The position numbers were made by a program, and so were the translations under genes. From Lentisphaerota bacterium (GTDB taxonomy: Bacteria; Verrucomicrobiota; Lentisphaeria; Victivallales; Victivallaceae), in NCBI GenBank assembly GCA_017134815.1, contig CP071032.1, positions 1,364,001 through 1,428,000 on the forward strand: DNA of 64,000 nucleotides. The letters are read 5' to 3'. Below the pieces are notes generated by a model. It saw nothing but the letters and a program-made list of their open reading frames with translations, did not search any database and had not been told where the DNA came from. This document shows, piece after piece, positions 54,815 to 63,498 of this stretch. The stretch's first letter is position 1. Each line of letters begins with the position of its first letter.

Positions 54815-56119
54815 ATGCAAAAAATCAAGTTCACAAAAACTAATATTGAGAAATTACCCGTTCCGGAAAAGAAAACAAAGTATCAGGATATAGATAATAA
54901 ATATCTGCACTTAATAATAACACCAAAAAACTCTCGCACCTATTATTATATACGAAATATTAACGGTCGTCCTAAATATATCAAAATTGCCTCCTATGGA
55001 GAAGTGTCAATTAAGGCAGCTCAGCATCGTTGTATTGGAATAAGTAATGACGTGATGTGTGGCATAGACACCAAACAAAAAGAAAAGCAAGATATTACAC
55101 TTGAAGAAACGAATAATTATTGGCTACAACATCGCAAAAAAACTAAGGGTTGGCATAAGGATATAAAAGAATGCCGTTCTCGCTTTGAAAAATATGTTCC
55201 ACTAAAATTAAAAAAGAAAAAAGTCACCGATATTGATCGTTCCGAAATTAGAAGATTACACCTTAAAATCCGTGATGAAATCGGTGCCCATACAGCAAAT
55301 CGACTTTTACAATCTATTGGGGCTTCTATAAATCTTTTAATAAAACATGACTTTGGAATTCTTCAAAATCCTGCAGCAATGATTGAATTATTCAAAGAGC
55401 GCAGCCGTTCTCGCTTCATAAAAGAAGATGAAGTTGAACGTTTCTTCACTGAGCTTATGAAATCAGCTAGTCAAGACTTTAAAGATTTTGTATTAATTGC
55501 TCTATTCACTTCAAAGCGGAAAAGTAATGTTTTAGCTGCTGAGTGGTCAGAAATAGACTTTAATAAAAGTCTATGGACAATTCCGGGTAAAAAGACTAAA
55601 AATGACGACGATGACGTAACAGTCTTGGATGATGCGGTTCTGAATATTTTTAAGCGTCGTAAACAAGCTCAAGAATCAATTGGAGTAGAAACAAACTGGG
55701 TCTTTCATTCAAGAGATAGCCAGAATGGTCATTATCGAAATCCAGCTAAGCCATGGCATAACTTACTCAAACGTGCTGGCATCGAAGACCTGCGTATCCA
55801 TGATTTACGCCGTACTTTAGCAAGCTGGATGGCGAATCAGAATGTATCTTTGCACATGATAGCTGGTGTACTTGGTCAAAAGTCAACAGGGGTAACACCT
55901 ACCTATGCCCGTTTAAGCGTCGATCCTAAACGAGAAGCTGTCAGCAACGCTGTGGCTGAGATGCTGAAAGTTGGAAAGCTGAAACTTGGTGATAATGGGC
56001 TGGAATTTGATAAGACAAAACAAAGAATTCAGAAAATTGCTGAGCAATTAGCAGACAATCAGGACTTAATTGCAGGCGTTGAACAATACCTAGAGGATAA
56101 AACTTCGGTTTCAATATAA
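54815..56119 (+). CDS. P4-type tyrosine integrase of element B
   Basis: This 434-aa enzyme is very close to 48,920-47,616. The catalytic region with FTSKRKSN, HDLRRTLASW and TPTYARL is nearly unchanged, while the core-binding region (around EETNNYWLQHRKK) and last 40 residues differ. Different core-binding residues with shared arm sites suit related but not identical targets. It reads into element B. Catalytic residues are intact, so it may be active. Confidence 0.93.
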   Translation: MQKIKFTKTNIEKLPVPEKKTKYQDIDNKYLHLIITPKNSRTYYYIRNINGRPKYIKIASYGEVSIKAAQHRCIGISNDVMCGIDTKQKEKQDITLEETNNYWLQHRKKTKGWHKDIKECRSRFEKYVPLKLKKKKVTDIDRSEIRRLHLKIRDEIGAHTANRLLQSIGASINLLIKHDFGILQNPAAMIELFKERSRSRFIKEDEVERFFTELMKSASQDFKDFVLIALFTSKRKSNVLAAEWSEIDFNKSLWTIPGKKTKNDDDDVTVLDDAVLNIFKRRKQAQESIGVETNWVFHSRDSQNGHYRNPAKPWHNLLKRAGIEDLRIHDLRRTLASWMANQNVSLHMIAGVLGQKSTGVTPTYARLSVDPKREAVSNAVAEMLKVGKLKLGDNGLEFDKTKQRIQKIAEQLADNQDLIAGVEQYLEDKTSVSI

Positions 56120-56620
56120 TATTTTAGTATTATTTGACTGTAAAATGAGCTTGTATTAGGGCTCTATTGTCTGATCTTTTAATAATAGTTAAATATATTA
56201 TTAAAAATGATATTAGTATTATTGATAACTACAGGCTTCGGGATCATTCATCTTCTCCTCTCTTCTAAGTCTCCCACTGACTTTATGGCCAACTAAGATC
56301 GAAGACGGCCCTGAAAAAATCGAAAATTTTCACATCTTCAAATAATTTTTAGATTGATAAAAGATAAATGTTCTAAATACGACATGACATAATTAATAAT
56401 TCATAAAAATATTCTACATATTTTGACATCATTGGCTTATGTTGAATTGATCATATCTTTGATTAAAAATTGAAGCATAAGAATAAAAAAAGCCTATTTA
56501 TTGTAGTTTTTATATTTGTATTATATTTTTTGTAATTAACTATTTAAAAGATACCTTACAATACTGCTGAGATTGTTTTAGGGGGGAGCTTTAACAATCA
56601 ACAAGTTGAGAGGATTTGTA
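56120..56620. other. AT-rich leader region before the P3 gene
   Basis: About 500 bp with no credible gene. The last 60 bp, from ACTGCTGAGATTGTTTTA, are conserved in the leader of the P3 copy at 22,431. A GGCCGTCTTCGATCTTAGTTGGCC stretch at about 56,300 is a possible degenerate hairpin. Confidence 0.5.
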
Positions 56621-58123
56621 ATGAAGAGGTCACTGTCAATAGCTTTTCTCTTTGTCGTAGTTTTTATATTGCCCCTTATTTCAAGAGCAGCAAGATGTTC
56701 AATATGTGAAAAAGAATGTGAAACATTCCCTACTGATCGGGTAGAGTTTGAACTTAGAAAAAAGTATCTGAATGAAATAGAGGGATATATAACCTCAAAA
56801 CATTCAAAGCTTATCAATGATAATGAACTTTTGAACATAGGTGCACTTTTTGAACTCTTTAATATTCCAGCAAGAAAAGTTTTGTATAAAGATGCAAAAA
56901 CTTATGACCTGTTGAAACAAGCTGAAAGCCAGATGCAAGCTGAAAAAATGCGCCAATCTGTTGGAAATACTCTGCCATATGACAAAGTACGGCCTGATAT
57001 TAGAGAAGGAAACCTTTCAAGCTTGACAGTATCAGAGTGTGAATTTGATGGTGATTTGCCTGAGATTGAGAGAAACCGCATCTGTGCTTCTTGTGGATTA
57101 TATAAACTAAATTTGGCTTATGACAATGAAAACATTAGCCCCTATGCCCTCAAAGTACCAATGAATATTCAATTGGCCCTAAAATTGCACAAAATAGTTG
57201 AAAGCTCCGATCTAGTAATACTGCTTAGTTACCAACATGCTGCTGATGATTTACTTCTTTCTTATATTAAGCTTTTCAATAATGAAAAATTTGTTTTGGG
57301 ATTGGATGCATACGATGGCAGTCCTGACTGGTCTAATCCTGAACTTTATAAAAAGGTATTTCAGGCAGTACATAAAACTATTTGCAATCAATGTGAAGGT
57401 TTTTCTCAAGATTTATCTCGATTAGTAACTGAGTTTGGTTTTCCTGTGTTAACTTTTGATAAATATCATCCCAACAGAACTTTTTTTGACATTAATAATG
57501 CACATTATGCCAGTGTGCGAGATAATCTGGTTAATTTTCTTGAAGCGCGTTGCCCTCATGCATTTTGTTTTGGTGCTTCAACTGCAATTACTCATTTGGG
57601 CGATCACCATACAGAATACGATAAGTTAGTTGAGGAACATTATGGTTTAATAAGGGCTGCTTATGAGCAGTACTATGGAGACTCAGAAGAGGAAGTTAAG
57701 ATACCTACTGTAGAAGAGCTTAAAACAACAGAAAGGTACAACATGCAGAATTGTATGGCCTGGCGTTTTATCCAGACAAAGGTTGTTCGTAATAGCCTGA
57801 CAGATAAAATTTGCAATTACTATCAGGCATTTAATAAAAATGCTAAAAATAAAATTCCATTTATTATATTATTAGATCAGAAATATGGCTTGTGGTGGGA
57901 TGACTCTGACTTTATCCTAAAAAGCTATACTGTTACTCAAAGAGAATTACTAATCCAAAATCTCATCAAAAATAAGCTTACTGACATGGGATTTGAAAGT
58001 TCAAAAGTCACTACTGTTTATGTAGATCATGGAGTTCAATCTATTTTTTCAAAAGAAAAAAATGATCTATTAGCTGATTTTTCTCTAGATTATTATATGG
58101 AATGCAATAAGAAGCCATACTGA
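56621..58123 (+). CDS. Exported Cys-rich protein, family P3 (copy b)
   Basis: The ATG follows GAGAGGA and opens the signal peptide MKRSLSIAFLFVVVF, nearly identical to copy a at 22,431. The 500-aa product keeps CSIC at the mature N-terminus, CASC near residue 152, LDAYDGSPDWSNPEL, FGASTAITHLGDHH and FSKEKNDLLADF. The mature domains differ more than the leader, so the leader and 5' DNA may be exchanged between copies or under separate constraint. With the two P2 genes it makes up the full cargo of element B. No family is recognised. Confidence 0.7.
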   Translation: MKRSLSIAFLFVVVFILPLISRAARCSICEKECETFPTDRVEFELRKKYLNEIEGYITSKHSKLINDNELLNIGALFELFNIPARKVLYKDAKTYDLLKQAESQMQAEKMRQSVGNTLPYDKVRPDIREGNLSSLTVSECEFDGDLPEIERNRICASCGLYKLNLAYDNENISPYALKVPMNIQLALKLHKIVESSDLVILLSYQHAADDLLLSYIKLFNNEKFVLGLDAYDGSPDWSNPELYKKVFQAVHKTICNQCEGFSQDLSRLVTEFGFPVLTFDKYHPNRTFFDINNAHYASVRDNLVNFLEARCPHAFCFGASTAITHLGDHHTEYDKLVEEHYGLIRAAYEQYYGDSEEEVKIPTVEELKTTERYNMQNCMAWRFIQTKVVRNSLTDKICNYYQAFNKNAKNKIPFIILLDQKYGLWWDDSDFILKSYTVTQRELLIQNLIKNKLTDMGFESSKVTTVYVDHGVQSIFSKEKNDLLADFSLDYYMECNKKPY

Positions 58124-58138
58124 GGTCATTTTTAAAGT

Positions 58139-58176
58139 AGCAATAAAGTTTATATTTTTATATAAACTTTATTGCT
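58139..58176 (+). terminator. Terminator after P3 copy b
   Basis: AGCAATAAAGTTTATA and TATAAACTTTATTGCT pair perfectly (16 bp) and are followed by TGTTT. Confidence 0.8.
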
Positions 58177-58326
58177 TGTTTACTATGTATACATAAATAA
58201 ACTTAATTTCATTTATAACTTTTCATAAGTTAAATATTAAAGCTTTGACCTAGCTTCAGGGTTTATATGACCATGATATAATAAAAACTTCCACTTTCAT
58301 TTCAAGCATGGTCATCTTATTGGTAA

Positions 58327-59457
58327 TTATAGACTATTAGGGATATTATCATCAGCATTGGGATCAAAATTCTGAATGACTATAGGACCATCGTTTTGAT
58401 CATATTCATCATCACTGGAATACATGCTTAGTATATCGCTGTCATTGGCTGCTTCAAATTTACTTATGTGTCCAATATCACTAACCCACTTTATAATTAC
58501 TCCTTTACTGTATTCATCAAGCTTTAAAACTGTAGCCACCTGTTCTATGGCTGATAACTTGGTACAGAAGTCTTTGTTATTATTAATAGCGTGTTGGACC
58601 GCATCAGAAAGGTTTCTTGAATTTAGCAACAAATGGTAAGTAATAAGGTGAACAAACTCGTGAGTACTTTTATCGAAGACAACAGCCCAAGTCCAGCAGC
58701 TTGAAGCTTCTGAAGTTGTAAAAACTTGCATTCTATTACCTTGGTATTTCAGCCTGGGTGGATATTTATTATTACTGCCGAGTTGAACCACCTTGTCTAA
58801 AAACCGTGCGACAGGAAAGTCTGTCCGAGCCTCATCGTTAATGAGAGTATCAGTCAAACTCCTTTCAGGTTTTATTTTTTGTGTACTTTTCAGTCCCATT
58901 GGTTCAAACAGGCCAACACTTACTGGTGATCTGAAATTTGTTGAATTTAACTCTTGGAACTTTGACAAAAACCCATGATAAGAAAAGTCAAATTTCTTTC
59001 CGATCATACATTCATCATTTTTACAGCCTTTTCCAGTTATAACTGCACAAATCTTGAACTTATGGGCATGAGATTTCTGCATAGCAAAATATGCTGCCAT
59101 ATTTTCAAGTTTTGAGATGTTATTTCTTACAAAGCAACGACGCATTACTCCTGACATCAGCTCAAATGCATGTTCATTCATATTTAAAATGAAGAGCTTC
59201 TGTCGGAATTCAAAGTTAGTTGATTTTCTCACTCCAATTGCAGGGACTTCCCAGAAGAGCCTTAATCGCATATTAGTAAATGGGTATTCAAATTTCCATT
59301 GAGGAAGTAAAGTCCAGTAATCTGCTCTTACCAAATCTTGAGTATTTGAATCGTATGAAGAATTATCCCATGCAGGGTGTAATTGGACTTGACCAAGAAC
59401 CCGAATATTTAATAAGCCTAATAGTGCTATGAATATTACAAATATAAATTTTTTCAT
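58327..59457 (-). CDS. Exported protein, family P2 (copy b)
   Basis: This 376-aa protein has a signal peptide (MKKFIFVIFIALLGLLNI). Conserved P2 blocks are EVPAIGVRKSTNFEFRQKL, NMNEHAFELMSGVMRRCF, ICAVITGKGC, TSEASSCW and ITYHLLLNSRNLSDAVQ. The C-terminal 50 residues are acidic and Ser/Asp-rich (YSSDDEYDQND). It lies 115 bp downstream of copy c on the same strand, so the two are probably co-transcribed. The family is not recognised. Confidence 0.65.
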   Translation of the reverse strand: MKKFIFVIFIALLGLLNIRVLGQVQLHPAWDNSSYDSNTQDLVRADYWTLLPQWKFEYPFTNMRLRLFWEVPAIGVRKSTNFEFRQKLFILNMNEHAFELMSGVMRRCFVRNNISKLENMAAYFAMQKSHAHKFKICAVITGKGCKNDECMIGKKFDFSYHGFLSKFQELNSTNFRSPVSVGLFEPMGLKSTQKIKPERSLTDTLINDEARTDFPVARFLDKVVQLGSNNKYPPRLKYQGNRMQVFTTSEASSCWTWAVVFDKSTHEFVHLITYHLLLNSRNLSDAVQHAINNNKDFCTKLSAIEQVATVLKLDEYSKGVIIKWVSDIGHISKFEAANDSDILSMYSSDDEYDQNDGPIVIQNFDPNADDNIPNSL

Positions 59458-59572
59458 TTTTTAAATTTCTTTTTTAAGTTTTAAGTATTCAAATTGTAGA
59501 TGTACTGTTTTGGCTTTTTATGTAAATGTTTCTTATGCTTAAAAGGCAGCATCAAATTGATTTTTCATTTTT

Positions 59573-60730
59573 TTATTCAATATCATTTTGATAGTCAGGG
59601 TTGACGTGACTGCAGTTTTTATTTTTATCGTAGATGTTTTCAGGCGTCAAAGGGGAACTGCCTTTTGCTGCTGTTTGAGTCATTCTATCAACATTAAGAA
59701 GCCACTCTAGAATTATACCACTGCTTACTTCATCACACTTTCTTGTAATATTCTTTAATTCTTTAAAGATTTGAATAAATTCACCCTCATTATAGTGTTT
59801 TCGATATTTAGAGAGAACTTTGATAAATTCATCTGTAAGTCTATTCGAGTTTAATACAAGATGATAGGTGAAAATAACTCTAGTGTTTTCCAAGTCAATT
59901 TTTGGCTTATTATTACAGAGCTTTACTTTGGACATAGAAGTTTCATCAATTTCTTTTTTTTCTTCGATTTTGATCTCTTTGGGTTGGTCATTGTTTCTTT
60001 TAATTATTGCGACAGTCCAAAAACTTGAAGCTTCGGATGTGGGTTTTAGCTTAGTTGTATCATCACCAAAGGCAACCCTACTTTTTTCTAAGGCTTCAAA
60101 TTCATCCCACGATACATTTATCTCGTCAATTCTTTCCATTGGAATAGTATCTTTTTCGGCAGCCCCGACACCTCTTCCAGAAAACAATCCTACATGAATA
60201 TTCTTACTTGCGTGATTGCAGCTTTTAGGAAAAAATTTAGAAACAGGACCTTGAAAAAATAAGGTCAGTTCATCATCATATTTTCTTTTAGAATGGTGCA
60301 TTCCGTTTATAACAGCACATATTTTCATATCCACTTGACTATTAGCAAACGTAATCCCCATGTTATCAAAGGTAGTAATTCCAGGTATAATACAGCGACG
60401 CATATGACCTGATAAGTATTCAAGTGCATGTTCATTGAGATTTATAACAACAAGTCTTTGTCTGAAGTCAAGTTCTGCTAACTTGCCGAAGATTACTCCT
60501 ACGGCTGGAAACTCGCTAAAAAAGCAGAGACGATCATTAGGTACCCACTCAATCATCCAAAATGGGGCTACTGAGAACTGCAGAGCGTTATGGGATGTTT
60601 TTATTCCATTGCAATTACAAATTAAGGCACTGTTATCTGAAATAGATTGAAATCTCCTCACTTCTGAATAAGCAGAAGTCTGTAATAAAAATAACAAAGT
60701 CACCAATATGACTATAAATTTTTTGTTCAT
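59573..60730 (-). CDS. Exported protein, family P2 (copy c)
   Basis: This 385-aa protein has ATG after AGGA and a signal peptide (MNKKFIVILVTLLFLLQTSAY). It shares EFPAVGVIFGKLAELDFRQRL, NLNEHALEYLSGHMRRCII, CAVINGMH, TSEASSFW and TYHLVLNSNRL with the other P2 members. A Glu/Lys-rich insertion (KIEEKKEIDE) precedes the last block. It is the upstream gene of the P2 pair. P2 genes converge on P3 in element B and both families recur in element A. Confidence 0.65.
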   Translation of the reverse strand: MNKKFIVILVTLLFLLQTSAYSEVRRFQSISDNSALICNCNGIKTSHNALQFSVAPFWMIEWVPNDRLCFFSEFPAVGVIFGKLAELDFRQRLVVINLNEHALEYLSGHMRRCIIPGITTFDNMGITFANSQVDMKICAVINGMHHSKRKYDDELTLFFQGPVSKFFPKSCNHASKNIHVGLFSGRGVGAAEKDTIPMERIDEINVSWDEFEALEKSRVAFGDDTTKLKPTSEASSFWTVAIIKRNNDQPKEIKIEEKKEIDETSMSKVKLCNNKPKIDLENTRVIFTYHLVLNSNRLTDEFIKVLSKYRKHYNEGEFIQIFKELKNITRKCDEVSSGIILEWLLNVDRMTQTAAKGSSPLTPENIYDKNKNCSHVNPDYQNDIE

Positions 60731-61316
60731 AATATATAAATCCTGTTTGTTTGGGTAAGATTGTTTTTACGGCTTTCAAGAAAATTCTGTTATGAGATAA
60801 TTCACTATTGTCTCATAAATTTGTGTAATCATCTTTATAAAAGCCATTAATGAATAATTATTGTCTTAATTTAAATGTACTTCGTTTCAGTTTTCATAGT
60901 AAATCATAAAGCGATCCATAATTTACTGAAGAACAATATTGTATGAATTCAATTGGTGTTTTTCTTCAGTAATGTATTTTACTGTTCCTCTTTCAATGCT
61001 ACTATCTGAGCGTTATTGCCTTCAGGTTGCGCATGCTGAAATAAAAAGTTTAGAAAATAGAATTATTAATAATTTTGCCGGCTATAATCACACCTTTTTA
61101 GCAAAAAATTAAAATATAATGAAATACTATTTTAAAATTTCATTGATTTCTGCAAGCTAAATACTGTAAGGAATAATATAGAATTCTTCTAAATATTATT
61201 CATACCCCCTTTGAAAACCTGAATAATACTTTAAGTGCTAATAGCTAACAATACAAGTATATGTTACCATAACTTTTCTGGTAATTATTTTTCAACTACT
61301 TAATACAGAAAACGAT
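60731..61316. other. AT-rich intergenic region upstream of the P2 pair
   Basis: About 580 bp with no supported gene. It should contain the promoter of the minus-strand P2 pair; no clear consensus pair is visible. Confidence 0.5.
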
Positions 61317-61385
61317 GGTTATCGGTTCAACTCACGTGGAAATGATTATAATTAAAAAAAGAGACGAATATGACAGCAAGTGAAC
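61317..61385 (+). pseudogene. 3' remnant of the element terminal gene
   Basis: The frame MVIGSTHVEMIIIKKRDEYD and two more residues to TGA matches the C-terminus of the minus-strand frame at 15,025-15,294, including the stop position. Confidence 0.65.
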
Positions 61386-61446
61386 ATCACAGGTTTAACA
61401 ATGTTTAAATTTGAAGAATGTTTCCTCTCTCTCCTCCTTTTGCTGA

Positions 61447-61487
61447 GGCCCTCCTAAATCCCCAAGTTGGAGGGCCTTCTTTTTTTA
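61447..61487 (+). terminator. Strong terminator near the element B end
   Basis: GGCCCTCC and GGAGGGCC pair, with AACTTGGGG-type inner pairing, followed by TTCTTTTTTT. Its diverged partner lies at 14,926. Confidence 0.85.
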
Positions 61488-61493
61488 ATAAGA

Positions 61494-61536
61494 AACGTCA
61501 GACAGTGTCAGATGGCAGCAGTTGGGAGCGCTAGCT
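61494..61536 (+). repeat. Terminal signature of the element family, copy 2
   Basis: AACGTCAGACAGTGTCAGAT and the next 23 bases match the reverse complement of 14,876-14,918 with two mismatches. The match stops at GCTAGCT; the CCTATATATATCC arm of element A is missing here. Confidence 0.85.
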
Positions 61537-61570
61537 TATATGTTCATCATTAGCATAATAAACTGCAGTA

Positions 61571-61612
61571 TGAAATGATGTTGCTTTTAGGGAGTGGGAG
61601 GTGGTGGAGTAA
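61571..61612 (+). pseudogene. C-terminal remnant of a P1 gene
   Basis: AATGATGTTGCTTTTAGGGA then AGGTGGTGGAGTAATG aligns with the last codons and stop region of 18,263-18,757, read on the plus strand. Nothing else of the gene remains. Confidence 0.6.
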
Positions 61613-61673
61613 TGTTACAAAATATCCTTGAGTCGAATCTTTGATTGAAATTATGGGAAGACGATAAAATTTA

Positions 61674-61700
61674 AAAGCCCGGTCAATATAATGGCCGGGA
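61674..61700 (-). terminator. T2 terminator after binding protein 4
   Basis: Read on the minus strand, CCCGGCCATT and TTGACCGGGC pair and are followed by TTTTAAATTTT. It lies about 85 bp past the stop of the gene at 61,783. Confidence 0.75.
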
Positions 61701-61782
61701 TATCATAAATACCTGGATTATTAGTTACATAGAAAAATTAAAGATTTGTTTTAATGATTCTCTAATCTAATTTCATTAATAG

Positions 61783-62757
61783 TTACTTAAGAGTTACTGC
61801 ACATATACTAATTTGTGTTTTTATTAAGTCTACAAGATATAAATTAGCTTCAGCATTCCATGGAATGATGCTTACTTTTTCAGGAATCAATCTATTTTTT
61901 AATAAAAAATCAATGTCTTCTTTTAAACTATCAATATCATCATTGCTTAAGGTGTTTGCCAAATGAGACATTTTGTATAATTGTTCAGCTTCTTCATAAG
62001 AGATCCCATGTTCCTCAGCACCTAACTGCAATGCTTCAGATTTGTTATTATTTATAAAATCCATAGCCTGATTTTGGACTTTTATGTATCTACGTACCCA
62101 ATCTGGGTGTTTTTTAAGGAAATCCTCTTTTACACCAACAACTAATTTAGGAATAATTAGTCCCTTTGCTGTTGTTAAGATTTTTGCTCCTTTTTTTTCA
62201 GCTTTCAACATTTTACTTGCAGCTAATAATGCGGCGTCAACCTTCCCATTAAGCATAGCATCTGATGCTTGAGATATTGACATTGGTATTAATTTTACAT
62301 CCCTGGCATCCATGCCATTTTTAGATAATGCTTTGAGTAATATTTGATGCAATACAGTTCCAGGAGGCCCGGCAACAGTTTTGCCTTTTAAATCTTTGAT
62401 TGAGTTGATTTCTTTTTTTGCAGTCATTACCGAAAAAATATCTACAGGTTTGGAAACAGCCCTTATCATCTGTATCCTGATATTTTGGGCAGTTGCTATA
62501 ATTATGCTTGTTGTGTTTATAACTCCGCATATATCAATTTGACCTGTCTCTAGTGCCTTGGCTTGTTTCAACCCGGAGGTAATTTCGTGAAAGTTTATTT
62601 TTATTTTATCTTTTGAAAATTCTTTTTCTAGTAATCCTTTCTTTTTCATAACTATTAATTGAAGATTAAAAGGAGACTTTGCATAAGATATATTTATTTC
62701 TTTTCCAAAGATGTTGGCAGTTGCGAATAAAAGCACGATCAGAAATAAAGCTCTCAT
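61783..62757 (-). CDS. THI5/SsuA-like periplasmic binding protein, copy 4
   Basis: This 324-aa protein has ATG after AAGGGTT, a signal peptide (MRALFLIVLLFATANIFGK) and the same domain as the three copies at 31-34 kb: ISYAKSPFNLQLIVMKKKGL, NSIKDLKGKTVAGPPG and MLNGKVDAALLAASKM. It is more distant, about 50-55% similar by eye. No ABC permease or ATPase is near. Its leader T1f repeat is shared with element A cargo. Confidence 0.85.
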   Translation of the reverse strand: MRALFLIVLLFATANIFGKEINISYAKSPFNLQLIVMKKKGLLEKEFSKDKIKINFHEITSGLKQAKALETGQIDICGVINTTSIIIATAQNIRIQMIRAVSKPVDIFSVMTAKKEINSIKDLKGKTVAGPPGTVLHQILLKALSKNGMDARDVKLIPMSISQASDAMLNGKVDAALLAASKMLKAEKKGAKILTTAKGLIIPKLVVGVKEDFLKKHPDWVRRYIKVQNQAMDFINNNKSEALQLGAEEHGISYEEAEQLYKMSHLANTLSNDDIDSLKEDIDFLLKNRLIPEKVSIIPWNAEANLYLVDLIKTQISICAVTLK

Positions 62758-62991
62758 ATAACCCTTTTGTTTTAAATGTGTTTCCTGTAGAATAAAGAAC
62801 TATAACTTTATATGGTCTATTTTCAAATATAATGGAGGAGTTCACCATCACTTAATGGAAAGTAACTGTGTTTCAGTTTCCAAGAGTCTTCAATGATTTC
62901 AAAACCCCGGTTATACCAGGATAGTGGAAAGAGTGAAAATCAATAATTAGTTTATCTTAAAAACAACTATGTCAATAGTTTTTAACGCATT

Positions 62992-63068
62992 GAGGTTAAC
63001 GTTAACCCAGTAACTTTGAGCTTAGAACATCAAAAAAGGGCCGGTTTTGGTTAACGGCCCTAAAAAAA
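62992..63068 (-). repeat. T1 repeat, copy f (inverted)
   Basis: GAGGTTAACGTTAACCC is followed by AGAACATCAAAAAAGGGCCGG and GGTTAACGGCCCT, the reverse complement of copies a-e. It is closest to copy d at 34,781. Confidence 0.85.
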
Positions 63069-63498
63069 TCATATTTCTTCAGTATTTTTAAGAACAACTA
63101 AATTAATGCTGCCGGCGTTACTCTCTTATTATAATATAATAATAATTATTATATCTTAATTATTGAAATCTACCTTGAATTTATTAGGTTAGGAATAAAA
63201 TTATAATTCGTTACGGATTACTATTTTTACAATTTTTTACCAAGGTAATGCATTAGATTTAGCATTTAAAAGAATAGGAGGTAAATATCAAAAAATTAAT
63301 ACCTTAATACTGATTAATAGAGCAATTACACGTAATTATACTAACATTTTTATGTTAAAAACATTCTAAATATACATTTTTAAAACTATTTATTATAAAT
63401 GTAGAAAATTAAAAACTTTTTTTAAAAAAAATCAGTATTGATTTAGATTTTTACATTATAAAATTCAAACAGAATTTATTATCAGGGGAAACTAGGGG
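63069..63498. other. Very AT-rich intergenic region
   Basis: About 430 bp before the transporter gene. No gene or clear structure was seen; the promoter of the next gene is probably here. Confidence 0.5.

Larger units (their letters stand above)
54690..61536 (+). mobile_element. Integrative element B (left end at 54.69 kb, terminal signature at 61.54 kb)
   Basis: The left end repeats, in inverted orientation, the integrase-side end of element A from the attachment region to the integrase start. The integrase-distal signature of element A recurs at 61,494-61,536, in the orientation expected of the opposite end. No second attachment core was found after it; instead a P1 remnant follows. The element either ends there by rearrangement or continues past the window. 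Confidence 0.65.
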
